Source of the DNA: Candidatus Sumerlaeota bacterium
GTDB lineage: Bacteria > UBP6 > UBA1177
NCBI GenBank assembly: GCA_007136595.1
Contig: SLGQ01000081.1
Location: 1-7,143, forward strand
Length of the DNA stretch: 7,143 bases
Direction: 5' to 3'
The position numbers were made by a program, and so were the translations under genes. Every line of letters starts with the position of its first letter. Position 1 is the stretch's first letter. Of the stretch, positions 1 through 6,971 are shown one piece after another. Under the pieces are notes generated by a model, which worked only from the letters and a program-made list of their open reading frames with translations, was not told the origin of the DNA and ran no database searches.

Positions 1-1062
1 TGGGAAAATTCTCTTTTCCATGAGTTTTCTGTCAAGATGAATTTCCATGTTACCGGTTCCTTTGAATTCTTCAAAGATAACTTCGTCCATACGGCTTCCT
101 GTATCAACAAGTGCTGTAGCGATTATCGTGAGAGATCCGCCTTCTTCTATGTTTCTTGCCGCACCGAAAAATCTTTTCGGTTTATGAAGAGCATTGGCAT
201 CAACACCACCGGAAAGTATTTTTCCTGATGGAGGAACTATCGCATTGTAAGCTCTTGCAAGTCTTGTTATTGAGTCAAGAAGAATGACAACATCTTTGCC
301 GAATTCCACCATTCTTTTTGCTTTTTCAAGAACCATCTCAGCAACCTGAACATGGCGTGTTGCAGGCTCATCAAATGTTGAGGCTATAACTTCAGCATCA
401 ACCGTTCTCATCATGTCTGTAACCTCCTCAGGTCTTTCATCTATGAGAAGAACTATGAGAAATATTTCAGGATGATTGTCGGTTATCGAGTGTGCTATAT
501 CCTGCAGAAGAACTGTTTTACCGGTTCTTGGTGGAGCAACTATGAGACCTCTCTGTCCCATACCTATCGGAACAAGAAGATCCATTATTCTTGTTGACAT
601 TACATTGCTTTTTGTTTCAAGGAATATCTTTTTCCTTGGGTAGAACGGTGTAAGGTTGTCAAAAAGAGGGGTGTGTCTGTTCTTTTCAGTATCGGTCTGC
701 TCGAAAACTGCAGTGATCTTCTGAAGAGCGAAATACCTTTCACCATCTTTAGGACTTCTTATTTCACCCTTTATTGTCTGCCCTGTTCTTAATCCGCTTT
801 TCTTTATCATTGATGGCGGCACATAAATATCGTCCGGTCCCGGCAGATAGTTATACTTGGGACTTCTTAAAAAACCAAACCCGTCAGGAAGTATCTGGAG
901 AACTCCCTCTGCAAGAATAGTTTCGTTGTTTTCAACAAGTTTCTGCAAAATTTCATAAATGAGTTCCTGAGATCTCTTAGATGCTGCATCTTCCACCCCG
1001 AGACCATCCGCCATTTTAACAAGTTCTTCGTTCTTTTTGTTTTTAAGATCCTTTAAGTTCAT
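1..1062 (-). CDS. rho: Transcription termination factor Rho (3' end cut by window edge)
   Basis: Rho is a homohexameric RNA-dependent ATPase/helicase that loads on untranslated C-rich RNA and releases RNA polymerase. I translated 354 codons that stay open to the window edge. Compared with the E. coli protein (419 aa, recalled), about 63 C-terminal residues are missing, including the arginine-finger segment. Seen: an N-terminal helical part (1-50); the OSB RNA-binding fold with GFGFLR (61-66) and GPDDIYV (75-81); Walker A APPRTGKT (176-183); LLIDERPEEV (205-214); Walker B VVILLD (258-263) followed by SITRLARAYN; the Q-loop with LSGGVDANALHKPKRFFG (283-300); and the R-loop GTGNMEIHLDR (335-345). 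No large insertion follows the N-terminus, unlike many actinobacterial Rhos. Residues matching the E. coli bicyclomycin-resistance positions (M219, S266, G337) are retained as M217, S264 and G335, so sensitivity is expected (inference). The start is fixed by a strong Shine-Dalgarno site. The gene lies 187 nt after lon on the same strand. Confidence 0.98.
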   Translation of the reverse strand, partial: MNLKDLKNKKNEELVKMADGLGVEDAASKRSQELIYEILQKLVENNETILAEGVLQILPDGFGFLRSPKYNYLPGPDDIYVPPSMIKKSGLRTGQTIKGEIRSPKDGERYFALQKITAVFEQTDTEKNRHTPLFDNLTPFYPRKKIFLETKSNVMSTRIMDLLVPIGMGQRGLIVAPPRTGKTVLLQDIAHSITDNHPEIFLIVLLIDERPEEVTDMMRTVDAEVIASTFDEPATRHVQVAEMVLEKAKRMVEFGKDVVILLDSITRLARAYNAIVPPSGKILSGGVDANALHKPKRFFGAARNIEEGGSLTIIATALVDTGSRMDEVIFEEFKGTGNMEIHLDRKLMEKRIFP

Positions 1063-1067
1063 GAATT

Positions 1068-1073
1068 CCTCCT
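1068..1073 (-). promoter_or_regulatory. Strong Shine-Dalgarno site of rho
   Basis: AGGAGG reads on the minus strand, 5 nt before the ATG at 1062. It is the best ribosome binding site in the window and decides the rho start. Confidence 0.9.
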
Positions 1074-1153
1074 AAATGATTGATAAATTTATTGAAAAAT
1101 AAGGTGTTCACAAATAATCGGGTTTCCAGCCATATTTACCATTAGCTTTGCCG

Positions 1154-1240
1154 TTAAATATCAATTGCAGACAGGTCGCTTATTGAAGAAATCAGCGATT
1201 GGAACAAACTGCAAGAGAATTTAGTAATCAATTTATCCAT
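1154..1240 (-). CDS. Possible 28-aa rho leader peptide (doubtful)
   Basis: An ATG at 1240 opens a 28-codon frame that ends in TAA at 1154-1156; the product begins MDKLITKFS. It lies wholly inside the lon-rho gap, out of frame with rho. E. coli rho is preceded by a short leader ORF (rhoL), which makes the position suggestive. Against it, no Shine-Dalgarno site precedes the ATG (only GACAAA), and the candidate promoter at 1221-1248 would start transcription downstream of the ATG. It could be translated only from lon read-through transcripts. A random open frame of this length is not surprising. Confidence 0.12.
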   Translation of the reverse strand: MDKLITKFSCSLFQSLISSISDLSAIDI

Positions 1241-1248
1241 TTTGTCAA
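1221..1248 (-). promoter_or_regulatory. Candidate sigma-70 type promoter for rho
   Basis: A perfect -35 TTGACA (1243-1248) begins just after the lon TAA. The best -10 is TACTAA (1221-1226) at 16-nt spacing, only 3 of 6 matches and therefore weak. If used, transcription would begin near 1213-1215 and give a leader of about 150 nt before rho. The -35 match could be chance. Confidence 0.3.
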
Positions 1249-1249
1249 A

Positions 1250-3598
1250 TTATTTATTGTTTTTTGTCCTTTTATTTAGAGAAACAAGTACATCACAAAT
1301 TACATTTTTTGCACAATCGGCAAATTTTATACTCAAACCTTCTTTAACTTCATCCGGGATTTTGATCATATCCTGACGATTTCCCTCCGGGATATAAACT
1401 GTTTTGATCCCCGATTTTTTTGCTGCCATCAATTTTGCATGAAGCCCTCCGACTTTAAGCACCTTCCCTCTTAAAGTAAGCTCTCCTGTCATTCCGATTC
1501 GGGGTTTTACAGCTTTACCTGTCATTACAGAAGCCACTGCGACCGCAATCGCAATGCCTGCAGAAGGACCATCTTTGGGAACCGCACCTTCCGGAAAATG
1601 GACATGGATAGTCTGCCTGTCCCAAATATCATTATCAATAGAAAGGGTGTCACCTGCTATTGATCTTATAAAACTGACAGCTATCTCAACAGATTCCTGC
1701 ATAATATCACCAATACTGCCGGTAGTTTTCACATTCCCTTTTCCAGGATATTTTATAGCTTCCATCTGAAGGATCGATCCTCCGTAAGGAGTCCAGGCAA
1801 GACCATTTACAATTCCGATACCGCTTTCATTTGTTTCTGTCTCTTTTGAATATTTTTCAGGTCCCAGAAATTTTGAAATGTTTTTTTCTGATACAACTGT
1901 TCCTTCTGTTCCTCTTTTTTTACCGGAGAGCTTTTTCAATGCGGTTTTTCTGCAAATTGAAGCTATCATTCTTTCAAGCTCCCTCACCCCGGACTCAGAT
2001 GTATAGCTGTCAATAAGTATGTTCAGTCCCTCTTTCGTGAATGTAATATCATTTTCTTTCAAACCGTTGGCAGATATCTGTTTAGAGAGAAGATATTTCA
2101 AGGCAATGTTTTTCTTTTCGTACCATGTATATCCTTCAATATCGATGATCTCCATCCTGTCTTTAAGGGCGGGAGGTATCGCATTCCGGTCATTTGCCGT
2201 AGCAATAAAAAGAACTTTACTGAGATCGAACTCAAGATCAATGTAGTGATCTACAAACGAGCTGTTCTGCTCAGGATCAAGGACTTCAAGGAGAGCCGAT
2301 GCCGGATCACCATTGTAATCATGGCTCAATTTATCAATTTCATCAAGAAGAAAAAGCGGATCGGATGTTCCCGAACGATTAATGTTATGGATTATTTTTC
2401 CAGGCATGGCACCTACATAAGTTCTTCTGTGACCTCTAATTTCAGCTTCATCTTTTATTCCTCCGAGAGAAACTCTTATAAATCTCCTCCCTGTCGCCTT
2501 TGCAACTGAAGCTGCTATTGAAGTTTTCCCTACCCCCGGAGGACCGGCAAGGCAAATGATCGGGGCTTTCAAGTCACCTTTGAGCTTCAATACTGCAAGA
2601 TATTCAAGTATCCTTTCTTTTACTTCTGTAAGACCGAAATGGTCGTCCTCAAGAATTTTTGCAGCCTTTTTAATATTTATATCAGAAGAGCCATAGTTTT
2701 TCCACGGAAGAGATAAAACAGTTTCAATGTATGTTCTTATCAATGAACTTTCACTGCTCATAGGAGGAAGAGAAGAGTACCGGTGCAATTCCTTTTCAAG
2801 AGCTTTTTTCACATTTAAAGGGGCATCCAACTGCTCTATCCTGACTTCAAGGTCCTGTTCTTCCGATTCAGTTCCGGTAAGTTCATTCCTTAGTGCATTT
2901 ATCTGCTCATGTATGAAATATTCTTTCTGATGTTTTTCAAAACTTTCCTTAACTCTTGACTCAATTGTGTCTTCCAGATCTCTGAGTTCAAGCTGAAGTT
3001 TTATGAAAGAAGCTGTTTTTGTATACCTTTCTTTCAGATCCTCAGTTTCAAGGATTTCCTGAGCTTCGTCAGGCTTCATTTCAAAAAAACCGGCTGTTAT
3101 GAGATCAAGAAACTTTTCATCATCTTTTATATTAAGAATATTAGAGAGAAAATCGGGAGGTATCCTTTTATCATAAAAAAATTCTTTTAAAGAAGACTCT
3201 ATTATATTTCTAAGTTTAGAAATGGCACGACTTCTCTTATTTAAGGTGTTGAACTGTTTTACTTCAGCTTCGATATAACCCTCTTTGTTATATTGACTTT
3301 TACTTATAAAGACCCTTTTTTTACCTTCTAAAAAAACATGATAAACACCGTCAGGGCTGTCAACGACCTGAATTATGGAACAAATCGTTCCGACAGAATA
3401 AATGTTTTTTGAATCCGGTGTTTCTTCGTTGCTGTTTTTCTGCAAAACTACGGTGATTTCCCTTGTTACCGTTTTCATTGCAGCATCTATGGCTTTTTTA
3501 GAGATATCTCTGCCGGCTTTAAAAGTTGAGTTTGTGTTGGGAAACACCAGAATATCTTTAAACGGTACAAGGGGAAAAATATTTTTAGCTGATCTCAT
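1250..3598 (-). CDS. lon: ATP-dependent protease Lon (endopeptidase La)
   Basis: Lon is a cytosolic AAA+ serine protease with a Ser-Lys dyad that forms hexamers and degrades misfolded and regulatory proteins. The 782-aa product is of usual length for bacterial LonA (E. coli 784). Seen in order: an N-terminal substrate-recognition domain (about 7-200, starting FPLVPFKDILVFPN); a Glu/Lys-rich coiled-coil linker (about 200-280, with FIHEQINALRNEL); an AAA+ module with Walker A GPPGVGKT (352-359), Walker B FLLDEIDK (416-423), sensor-1 N469, arginine finger R481 and sensor-2 R539 in SGVRELER; and the protease domain with PKDGPSAG (674-681). The catalytic Ser is S679 and Lys is K722, by chance the same numbers as in E. 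coli. The domain also keeps MTGELTLRG (703-711). The residue two before the catalytic Lys is His where E. coli has Lys. There are no transmembrane segments, which argues for LonA rather than LonB. The start lies 7 nt after the clpX stop. Confidence 0.98.
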   Translation of the reverse strand: MRSAKNIFPLVPFKDILVFPNTNSTFKAGRDISKKAIDAAMKTVTREITVVLQKNSNEETPDSKNIYSVGTICSIIQVVDSPDGVYHVFLEGKKRVFISKSQYNKEGYIEAEVKQFNTLNKRSRAISKLRNIIESSLKEFFYDKRIPPDFLSNILNIKDDEKFLDLITAGFFEMKPDEAQEILETEDLKERYTKTASFIKLQLELRDLEDTIESRVKESFEKHQKEYFIHEQINALRNELTGTESEEQDLEVRIEQLDAPLNVKKALEKELHRYSSLPPMSSESSLIRTYIETVLSLPWKNYGSSDINIKKAAKILEDDHFGLTEVKERILEYLAVLKLKGDLKAPIICLAGPPGVGKTSIAASVAKATGRRFIRVSLGGIKDEAEIRGHRRTYVGAMPGKIIHNINRSGTSDPLFLLDEIDKLSHDYNGDPASALLEVLDPEQNSSFVDHYIDLEFDLSKVLFIATANDRNAIPPALKDRMEIIDIEGYTWYEKKNIALKYLLSKQISANGLKENDITFTKEGLNILIDSYTSESGVRELERMIASICRKTALKKLSGKKRGTEGTVVSEKNISKFLGPEKYSKETETNESGIGIVNGLAWTPYGGSILQMEAIKYPGKGNVKTTGSIGDIMQESVEIAVSFIRSIAGDTLSIDNDIWDRQTIHVHFPEGAVPKDGPSAGIAIAVAVASVMTGKAVKPRIGMTGELTLRGKVLKVGGLHAKLMAAKKSGIKTVYIPEGNRQDMIKIPDEVKEGLSIKFADCAKNVICDVLVSLNKRTKNNK

Positions 3599-3605
3599 TT
3601 AAGCG

Positions 3606-4877
3606 TTAAGCTCCTTTGTTAGAACTTCCTGATTTTGATTTTGATTTGTTTTCCATCACCTTGACAGGCTCTTCACCGGAGATGATGACTCCGGGAGTAA
3701 TTATGATCTCTTTAATTTTTTCTTTTTCATCGGGAATGGTGTACATGATATCAAGAAGAGAATCTTCCATTATCCTTCTCAAACCTCTTGCACCGGTCTT
3801 GGTTTTTATTGCTTTCTTCACAATTTCCCCAAGAGCTTCTTCTCTAAAGGAAAGGTCAACATCTTCTATCTTGAAAAGCTCTTTGTATTGTGTGGTCAAA
3901 GCATCTTCCGGCTCGATGAGTATCCTCAGAAAATCATCTTCCGAAAGTTCATCAAGGTATGCGGCAACGGGAAATCTGCCGATAAACTCAGGGATAAGAC
4001 CAAACTTAAGAAGATCTTCCGGTTGAATTTCCGATAAAATGCTTTTTAATTTTTCTTCTTTGATATCCCCGCCCGATCCGAAACCGAGTTTCCGCTTTCC
4101 TATCCTTCTTGATATTATTTTATCAACGCCTTCAAATGCACCTCCAACAATGAAAAGTATGTTGGAAGTATCAAGTTTAAGGTATTCCTGGTGAGGATGT
4201 TTTCTGCCACCGGTAGGCGGAATATTTGCAACAGTCCCCTCTATTATCTTTAAAAGAGCCTGCTGAACACCTTCTCCGCTCACATCTCTCGTTATTGAAG
4301 GGTTGTCACCCTTTCTTGCTATTTTATCAATTTCATCAATGTAAATTATCCCTTTTGCCGCTCTGTCAATATCGTAATCAACGACCTGAAGAAGATTGAG
4401 AAGAATATTTTCAACATCTTCACCCACATATCCAGCTTCAGTCAAAGCAGTTGCATCTGCCATTGCAAAAGGAACCTTTAAAAGTTTGGCAAGAGTTTTT
4501 GCAAGAAGCGTTTTTCCACTTCCCGTCGGACCGACAAGAAGAATGTTGCTTTTCTGAATGATACTGCTCTCTTTTCTTTTTGAATTGATCCTTTTATAGT
4601 GGTTATAAACGGCAACGGAAAGAACTTTTTTTGCATATTCCTGCCCTATTACAAAACGGTCAAGGTTCTTCTTGATCTGAAGCGGGGTCATAGGCTCTTC
4701 AGAACCATTAATATTATCAGCAAAATCCGACTCGTCTTCACTCAGAATATCACTGCAAAGCACAACACACTCATTACAAATGTAGGCTCCTCTTCCATAT
4801 ATGATGCGATCAACTTCAACCTGTGTTTTGCCGCAAAAAGAACATTTGATAATGCTGTTTTTGTCCTTTGAAACCAT
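3606..4877 (-). CDS. clpX: ATP-dependent Clp protease, ATP-binding subunit ClpX
   Basis: ClpX is a hexameric AAA+ unfoldase that recognises substrates, such as ssrA-tagged proteins, and threads them into ClpP. I choose the ATG at 4877 (423 aa; E. coli 424 aa). It has a GAGGG ribosome site 5 nt upstream and begins 1 nt after the clpP stop; an in-frame TTG at 4910 would overlap clpP by 32 nt and is less likely. Seen: a zinc-binding domain with C12-x2-C15 and C34-x2-C37 for substrate and adaptor binding; an acidic linker (46-62); Walker A GPTGSGKT (116-123); the GYVG pore loop (149-152); Walker B IIYIDEID (177-184); pore-2 loop DVSGEGVQ (198-205); RKH loop (225-227); a ClpP-docking loop of LGF form (264-266, IGF in E. 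coli); arginine finger R301 in EFIGR; and sensor-2 R364 in GARGLRR. The last 15 residues are a Ser/Lys-rich, probably disordered tail. All key residues are present. Confidence 0.98.
   Translation of the reverse strand: MVSKDKNSIIKCSFCGKTQVEVDRIIYGRGAYICNECVVLCSDILSEDESDFADNINGSEEPMTPLQIKKNLDRFVIGQEYAKKVLSVAVYNHYKRINSKRKESSIIQKSNILLVGPTGSGKTLLAKTLAKLLKVPFAMADATALTEAGYVGEDVENILLNLLQVVDYDIDRAAKGIIYIDEIDKIARKGDNPSITRDVSGEGVQQALLKIIEGTVANIPPTGGRKHPHQEYLKLDTSNILFIVGGAFEGVDKIISRRIGKRKLGFGSGGDIKEEKLKSILSEIQPEDLLKFGLIPEFIGRFPVAAYLDELSEDDFLRILIEPEDALTTQYKELFKIEDVDLSFREEALGEIVKKAIKTKTGARGLRRIMEDSLLDIMYTIPDEKEKIKEIIITPGVIISGEEPVKVMENKSKSKSGSSNKGA
3611..3617 (-). promoter_or_regulatory. Shine-Dalgarno site of lon, inside the end of clpX
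   Basis: AAAGGAG reads on the minus strand within the last clpX codons. It is 12 nt from the lon ATG at 3598, longer than the usual 5-9 nt, and the clpX TAA (3606-3608) lies between. No nearer start codon exists in frame. Translation of lon is therefore likely coupled to ribosomes ending clpX. Confidence 0.65.
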
Positions 4878-4878
4878 T

Positions 4879-5487
4879 TTATCCCTCTTTTCTTCTGACA
4901 ACACTGTCAATTATGCCGTAATCGGAGGCTTCCTCAGCTGACATAAAAAAATCTCTTTCCATATCCCTTTTAAGTGCCTTTTTATCTTTTCCTGTATGAT
5001 CTATCAAAATATCTGTCAACTTTTCTTTAAGATAAAGTATTTCTTTTGCATGTATTTCTATGTCTGTGGCCTGTCCCCTGTATCCCCCCATAGGCTGATG
5101 TATCATTATTCTAGAATTGGGGAGAGAAAACCTTTTTCCTTTTGTACCTGCTGCAAGAAGAACCGCTCCCATACTTGCAGCCTGTCCCACACAGATCGTC
5201 ACAACATCAGGTTTCACATACTGCATCGTGTCATATATCGCCAATCCTGCTGAAACTGATCCACCGGGACTGTTTATATACATCTGGATATCCTGCTCTG
5301 TATCCTGTGCCTCTAAAAACAGTAACTCGGCAACAACCAGATTTGCAATGTCATCATCAATGGGACCACCGATAAAAACGATTCTGTCTTTCAACAACCT
5401 TGAATATATGTCGTAAGCTCTTTCACCGCCGCCTTCTTTTTCAACAACGACCGGGATCAATGCCCCGAGAGGACCGGTATTACTCAT
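4879..5487 (-). CDS. clpP: ATP-dependent Clp protease proteolytic subunit ClpP
   Basis: ClpP is the serine peptidase that forms a double-heptamer barrel and degrades chains delivered by ClpX (or ClpA/ClpC). The product has 202 aa (E. coli 207). The catalytic triad is visible: S105 in GQAASMGA, H130 in RIMIHQP, and D179 in ERDFF. Spacing (25 and 74 residues from the Ser) is the same as E. coli mature S97/H122/D171. Other signatures are INSPGGSV (71-78), KRFSLPNSR (118-126) and GGYRGQATDIEIHA (134-147). Only 8 residues precede ALIPVVVE, the segment that aligns with the mature E. coli N-terminus, so any propeptide is shorter than the 14 residues of E. coli. The ATG directly follows the tig TAA with no gap. 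A GGAG site (5494-5497) lies 6 nt upstream inside the tig end, indicating translational coupling. clpX follows after 1 nt. Confidence 0.98.
   Translation of the reverse strand: MSNTGPLGALIPVVVEKEGGGERAYDIYSRLLKDRIVFIGGPIDDDIANLVVAELLFLEAQDTEQDIQMYINSPGGSVSAGLAIYDTMQYVKPDVVTICVGQAASMGAVLLAAGTKGKRFSLPNSRIMIHQPMGGYRGQATDIEIHAKEILYLKEKLTDILIDHTGKDKKALKRDMERDFFMSAEEASDYGIIDSVVRRKEG
4883..4887 (-). promoter_or_regulatory. Shine-Dalgarno site deciding the clpX start
   Basis: GAGGG on the minus strand, within the context AAAGAGGGATAAAATG, is 5 nt before the ATG at 4877 and overlaps the final clpP codons. It supports the short clpX start over the TTG at 4910. Confidence 0.8.
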
Positions 5488-6777
5488 TTATGACTCCTTT
5501 TTTTCAACTTCCTTCTCTATAAATTTCATCTTTTCTACAATTTTGTCAAGAACTTTCCCTTCTTTTATCTCCATTTTCTTATTAGAAAGACCTTCTTCTC
5601 CATAATAGTTGCGGAGTTGCGGAGCATATTCAGGAGGAAGCCCATATCTGGCAGCTTCCTGTGCTAAAACAGCATCCAGCTCTTTTTCAGTAACATCTAT
5701 CGACAATTTTTCTGAAAGAGTACTCATTATAATATATTTTTTTGTTATCCAATGAGCATCTTTTTCAATTGTTTCAAGTTCTTCAGAAGGGATTTCTTCT
5801 ACATTGTTTTTCTTTTTATAATCATTGATCCTTCCTTCCGTTTCACTTTTCAGTATTGTCGGAGGTATGGGGAAATCGTGATTTTTGACATATGTATCAC
5901 ATGCAACATATTTTTTGTTCTGATTATTTACATTTTCAAGATACTGCTTTATCTGTTTTTCAAGTTCCTGTTTCAACTCATCAAGTGTGTCGGGATAACC
6001 TTCTTTTCCTTTCAGGAACTCATCGTTCAATTCAGGCTCACCTTTAAATTTTTCAATTTTTTTAACTTCAAAGTTAAAGTTGACAGTTTTACCTGCAAGC
6101 TCTTTAGCATTGTAATCTTCAGGAAAGTTTACCGGAGCATCAAATTTTTCACCAACTTTTTTACCTGTCAACGCTTTTTCAAAATCAGGAAGAAATTTTC
6201 CGCTCCCTATGATAACAGAAACATCATTACCTTGTGTCCCTTCAACGGGTTCGCCATCCATAGTTCCACTGAAATCAACTTTAAGCTGATCTTTTTCTTC
6301 TGAAACTGAATCACTTTCTTCACTATACTCAACAAATCTTTCCTTTATCGCCTTGAGTTCCATTTCCACCATTTTTTCTTCGAACTTCACAGGGGTATAC
6401 TCAGCTTCAAACTCTTTGAGCTCAACATCTATGTTTGGAAATATTTCAACACGGTATTTAAAACCGAAAGGCTCACCCTCTTTTATGTCACCTTTTTCAA
6501 AAATATCGGGCTGAGAGGCAAACCTGAAGTTCTCTTTTGTTATTGTGTCCCTGAATCCGGTTGAAATAAAATATTTTTCAGCTTCCTCTTTAACACTTTT
6601 TCCATAAAACTGTTTCACAACATTTATAGGAACTTTTCCTTTCCTGAAACCTTTGATACTTACAGTTTTTGAAAGATGGGACAAAGATTCAGACAGGTTT
6701 TCATTAACTTCCTGAGCACTGAATGTAATTTCGATTTCTTTTTCTACATCACTGAGATGATTAACATTGTAATCCAT
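5488..6777 (-). CDS. tig: Trigger factor (ribosome-associated chaperone and peptidyl-prolyl isomerase)
   Basis: Trigger factor binds ribosomal protein L23 at the exit tunnel and shields nascent chains. The product has 429 aa (E. coli 432). Seen: an N-terminal ribosome-binding domain (about 1-115) with the signature GFRKGKVP (43-50) and VVKQFYG following; an FKBP-like PPIase domain (about 160-243) including VDFSGTMDGEPVEG (167-180) and FEKALTGKKVGE (199-210); and a helical C-terminal chaperone domain (about 250-429), rich in Lys and Glu, with NDEFLK (251-256) and AARYGLPPEY (375-384). The ATG at 6777 has GAGG (6783-6786) 5 nt upstream. The gene is the first protein gene of the run, 48 nt after tRNA-Leu. 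With no terminator seen in those 48 nt, it may be co-transcribed with the tRNAs. The Glu/Lys-rich coding strand produces long Phe-rich open frames on the opposite strand that are not genes. Confidence 0.97.
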   Translation of the reverse strand: MDYNVNHLSDVEKEIEITFSAQEVNENLSESLSHLSKTVSIKGFRKGKVPINVVKQFYGKSVKEEAEKYFISTGFRDTITKENFRFASQPDIFEKGDIKEGEPFGFKYRVEIFPNIDVELKEFEAEYTPVKFEEKMVEMELKAIKERFVEYSEESDSVSEEKDQLKVDFSGTMDGEPVEGTQGNDVSVIIGSGKFLPDFEKALTGKKVGEKFDAPVNFPEDYNAKELAGKTVNFNFEVKKIEKFKGEPELNDEFLKGKEGYPDTLDELKQELEKQIKQYLENVNNQNKKYVACDTYVKNHDFPIPPTILKSETEGRINDYKKKNNVEEIPSEELETIEKDAHWITKKYIIMSTLSEKLSIDVTEKELDAVLAQEAARYGLPPEYAPQLRNYYGEEGLSNKKMEIKEGKVLDKIVEKMKFIEKEVEKKES

Positions 6778-6825
6778 TGTTACCTCGCGAATTTTACCGG
6801 TTTACTCTCTGATTTTATAAAAACA

Positions 6826-6908
6826 TGGTGCGAGAAGGGGGACTCGAACCCCCACGGTTTCCCGCTAGATCCTAAGTCTAGTGCGTCTGCCAATTCCGCC
6901 ACTCTCGC
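6826..6908 (-). tRNA. tRNA-Leu (anticodon UAG)
   Basis: A type II tRNA of 83 nt including an encoded CCA (6826-6828). The acceptor arms GCGAGAG and TTCTCGC pair over 7 bp with one G-U. The anticodon stem is CTAGA/TCTAG with loop CTTAGGA, giving anticodon UAG, which reads CUA and probably other CUN leucine codons. The variable arm CGG-GAAA-CCG is the leucine-type extra arm. The discriminator is A73, as expected for leucine identity. The T-loop TTCGAGT is intact. Confidence 0.97.
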
Positions 6909-6918
6909 TAAAATCACC

Positions 6919-6924
6919 ATTCTA
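6919..6924 (-). promoter_or_regulatory. Possible -10 box ahead of tRNA-Leu
   Basis: TAGAAT (5 of 6 to TATAAT) lies 10 nt upstream of the tRNA-Leu 5' end in the AT-rich 63-nt tRNA-Lys to tRNA-Leu spacer (6909-6971). The hexamer 17 nt upstream, TTTAAT, is a poor -35 (3 of 6). It could give a second promoter for tRNA-Leu and the tig operon, but AT-rich spacers produce such boxes by chance. Confidence 0.25.
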
Positions 6925-6971
6925 AAACTATTAAGATTAACATTAAAATGAAACGAACGCCCTCTTAAAAA

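Larger units (their letters stand above)
1063..1249 (-). promoter_or_regulatory. lon-rho intergenic region / probable rho leader
   Basis: This 187-nt gap contains no convincing gene. Read on the minus strand it holds a TTGACA box directly after the lon stop (1243-1248), a 28-codon ORF without a good ribosome site (1154-1240), an inverted repeat TCGCT/AGCGA (1194-1198 with 1176-1180, 13-nt loop), a perfect 7-bp arm pair ATATTTA/TAAATAT (1155-1161 with 1132-1138, 16-nt loop), and a 5-bp stem AGCTA/TGGCT (1143-1147 with 1128-1132, one G-U pair). The last two share base 1132 and interleave, so they would compete. No GC-rich stem followed by a T-run is present, so I see no intrinsic terminator after lon. 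In E. coli, rho is known to be autoregulated through its leader. Whether this leader does the same is inference. Confidence 0.45.

Noticed and set aside
37..228. 63-codon plus-strand open frame opposite rho
   Set aside because: It lies opposite conserved Rho motifs, including the Q-loop region, and has no family resemblance.
1089..1142. 17-aa open frame just before rho on the minus strand
   Set aside because: No ribosome binding site, out of frame with rho, and too short to mean much.
1111..1155. Resemblance of GGCAAAGCTA...GGCTGG (minus strand) to the core of a GEMM (c-di-GMP) riboswitch
   Set aside because: Only short words match. The first conserved stem with its GGCAAACC-type motif and the closing P1 helix are not found. 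A Rfam covariance-model search (RF01051) would decide.
1176..1198. TCGCT/AGCGA inverted repeat as a lon terminator
   Set aside because: Only 5 bp with a 13-nt loop and no following T-run on the transcript strand.
3616..4026. 136-codon plus-strand open frame opposite clpX
   Set aside because: Ser/Ile-rich translation with no recognisable domain, lying opposite conserved ClpX sequence.
5752..6303. 183-codon plus-strand open frame opposite tig
   Set aside because: It is extremely Phe/Ile-rich, the expected complement of a Glu/Lys-rich coding strand, and lies inside a certain gene.
6814..6819. TATAAA on the minus strand between tRNA-Leu and tig as a tig promoter
   Set aside because: No -35 at 16-18 nt; that position falls in the C-rich 3' part of tRNA-Leu.
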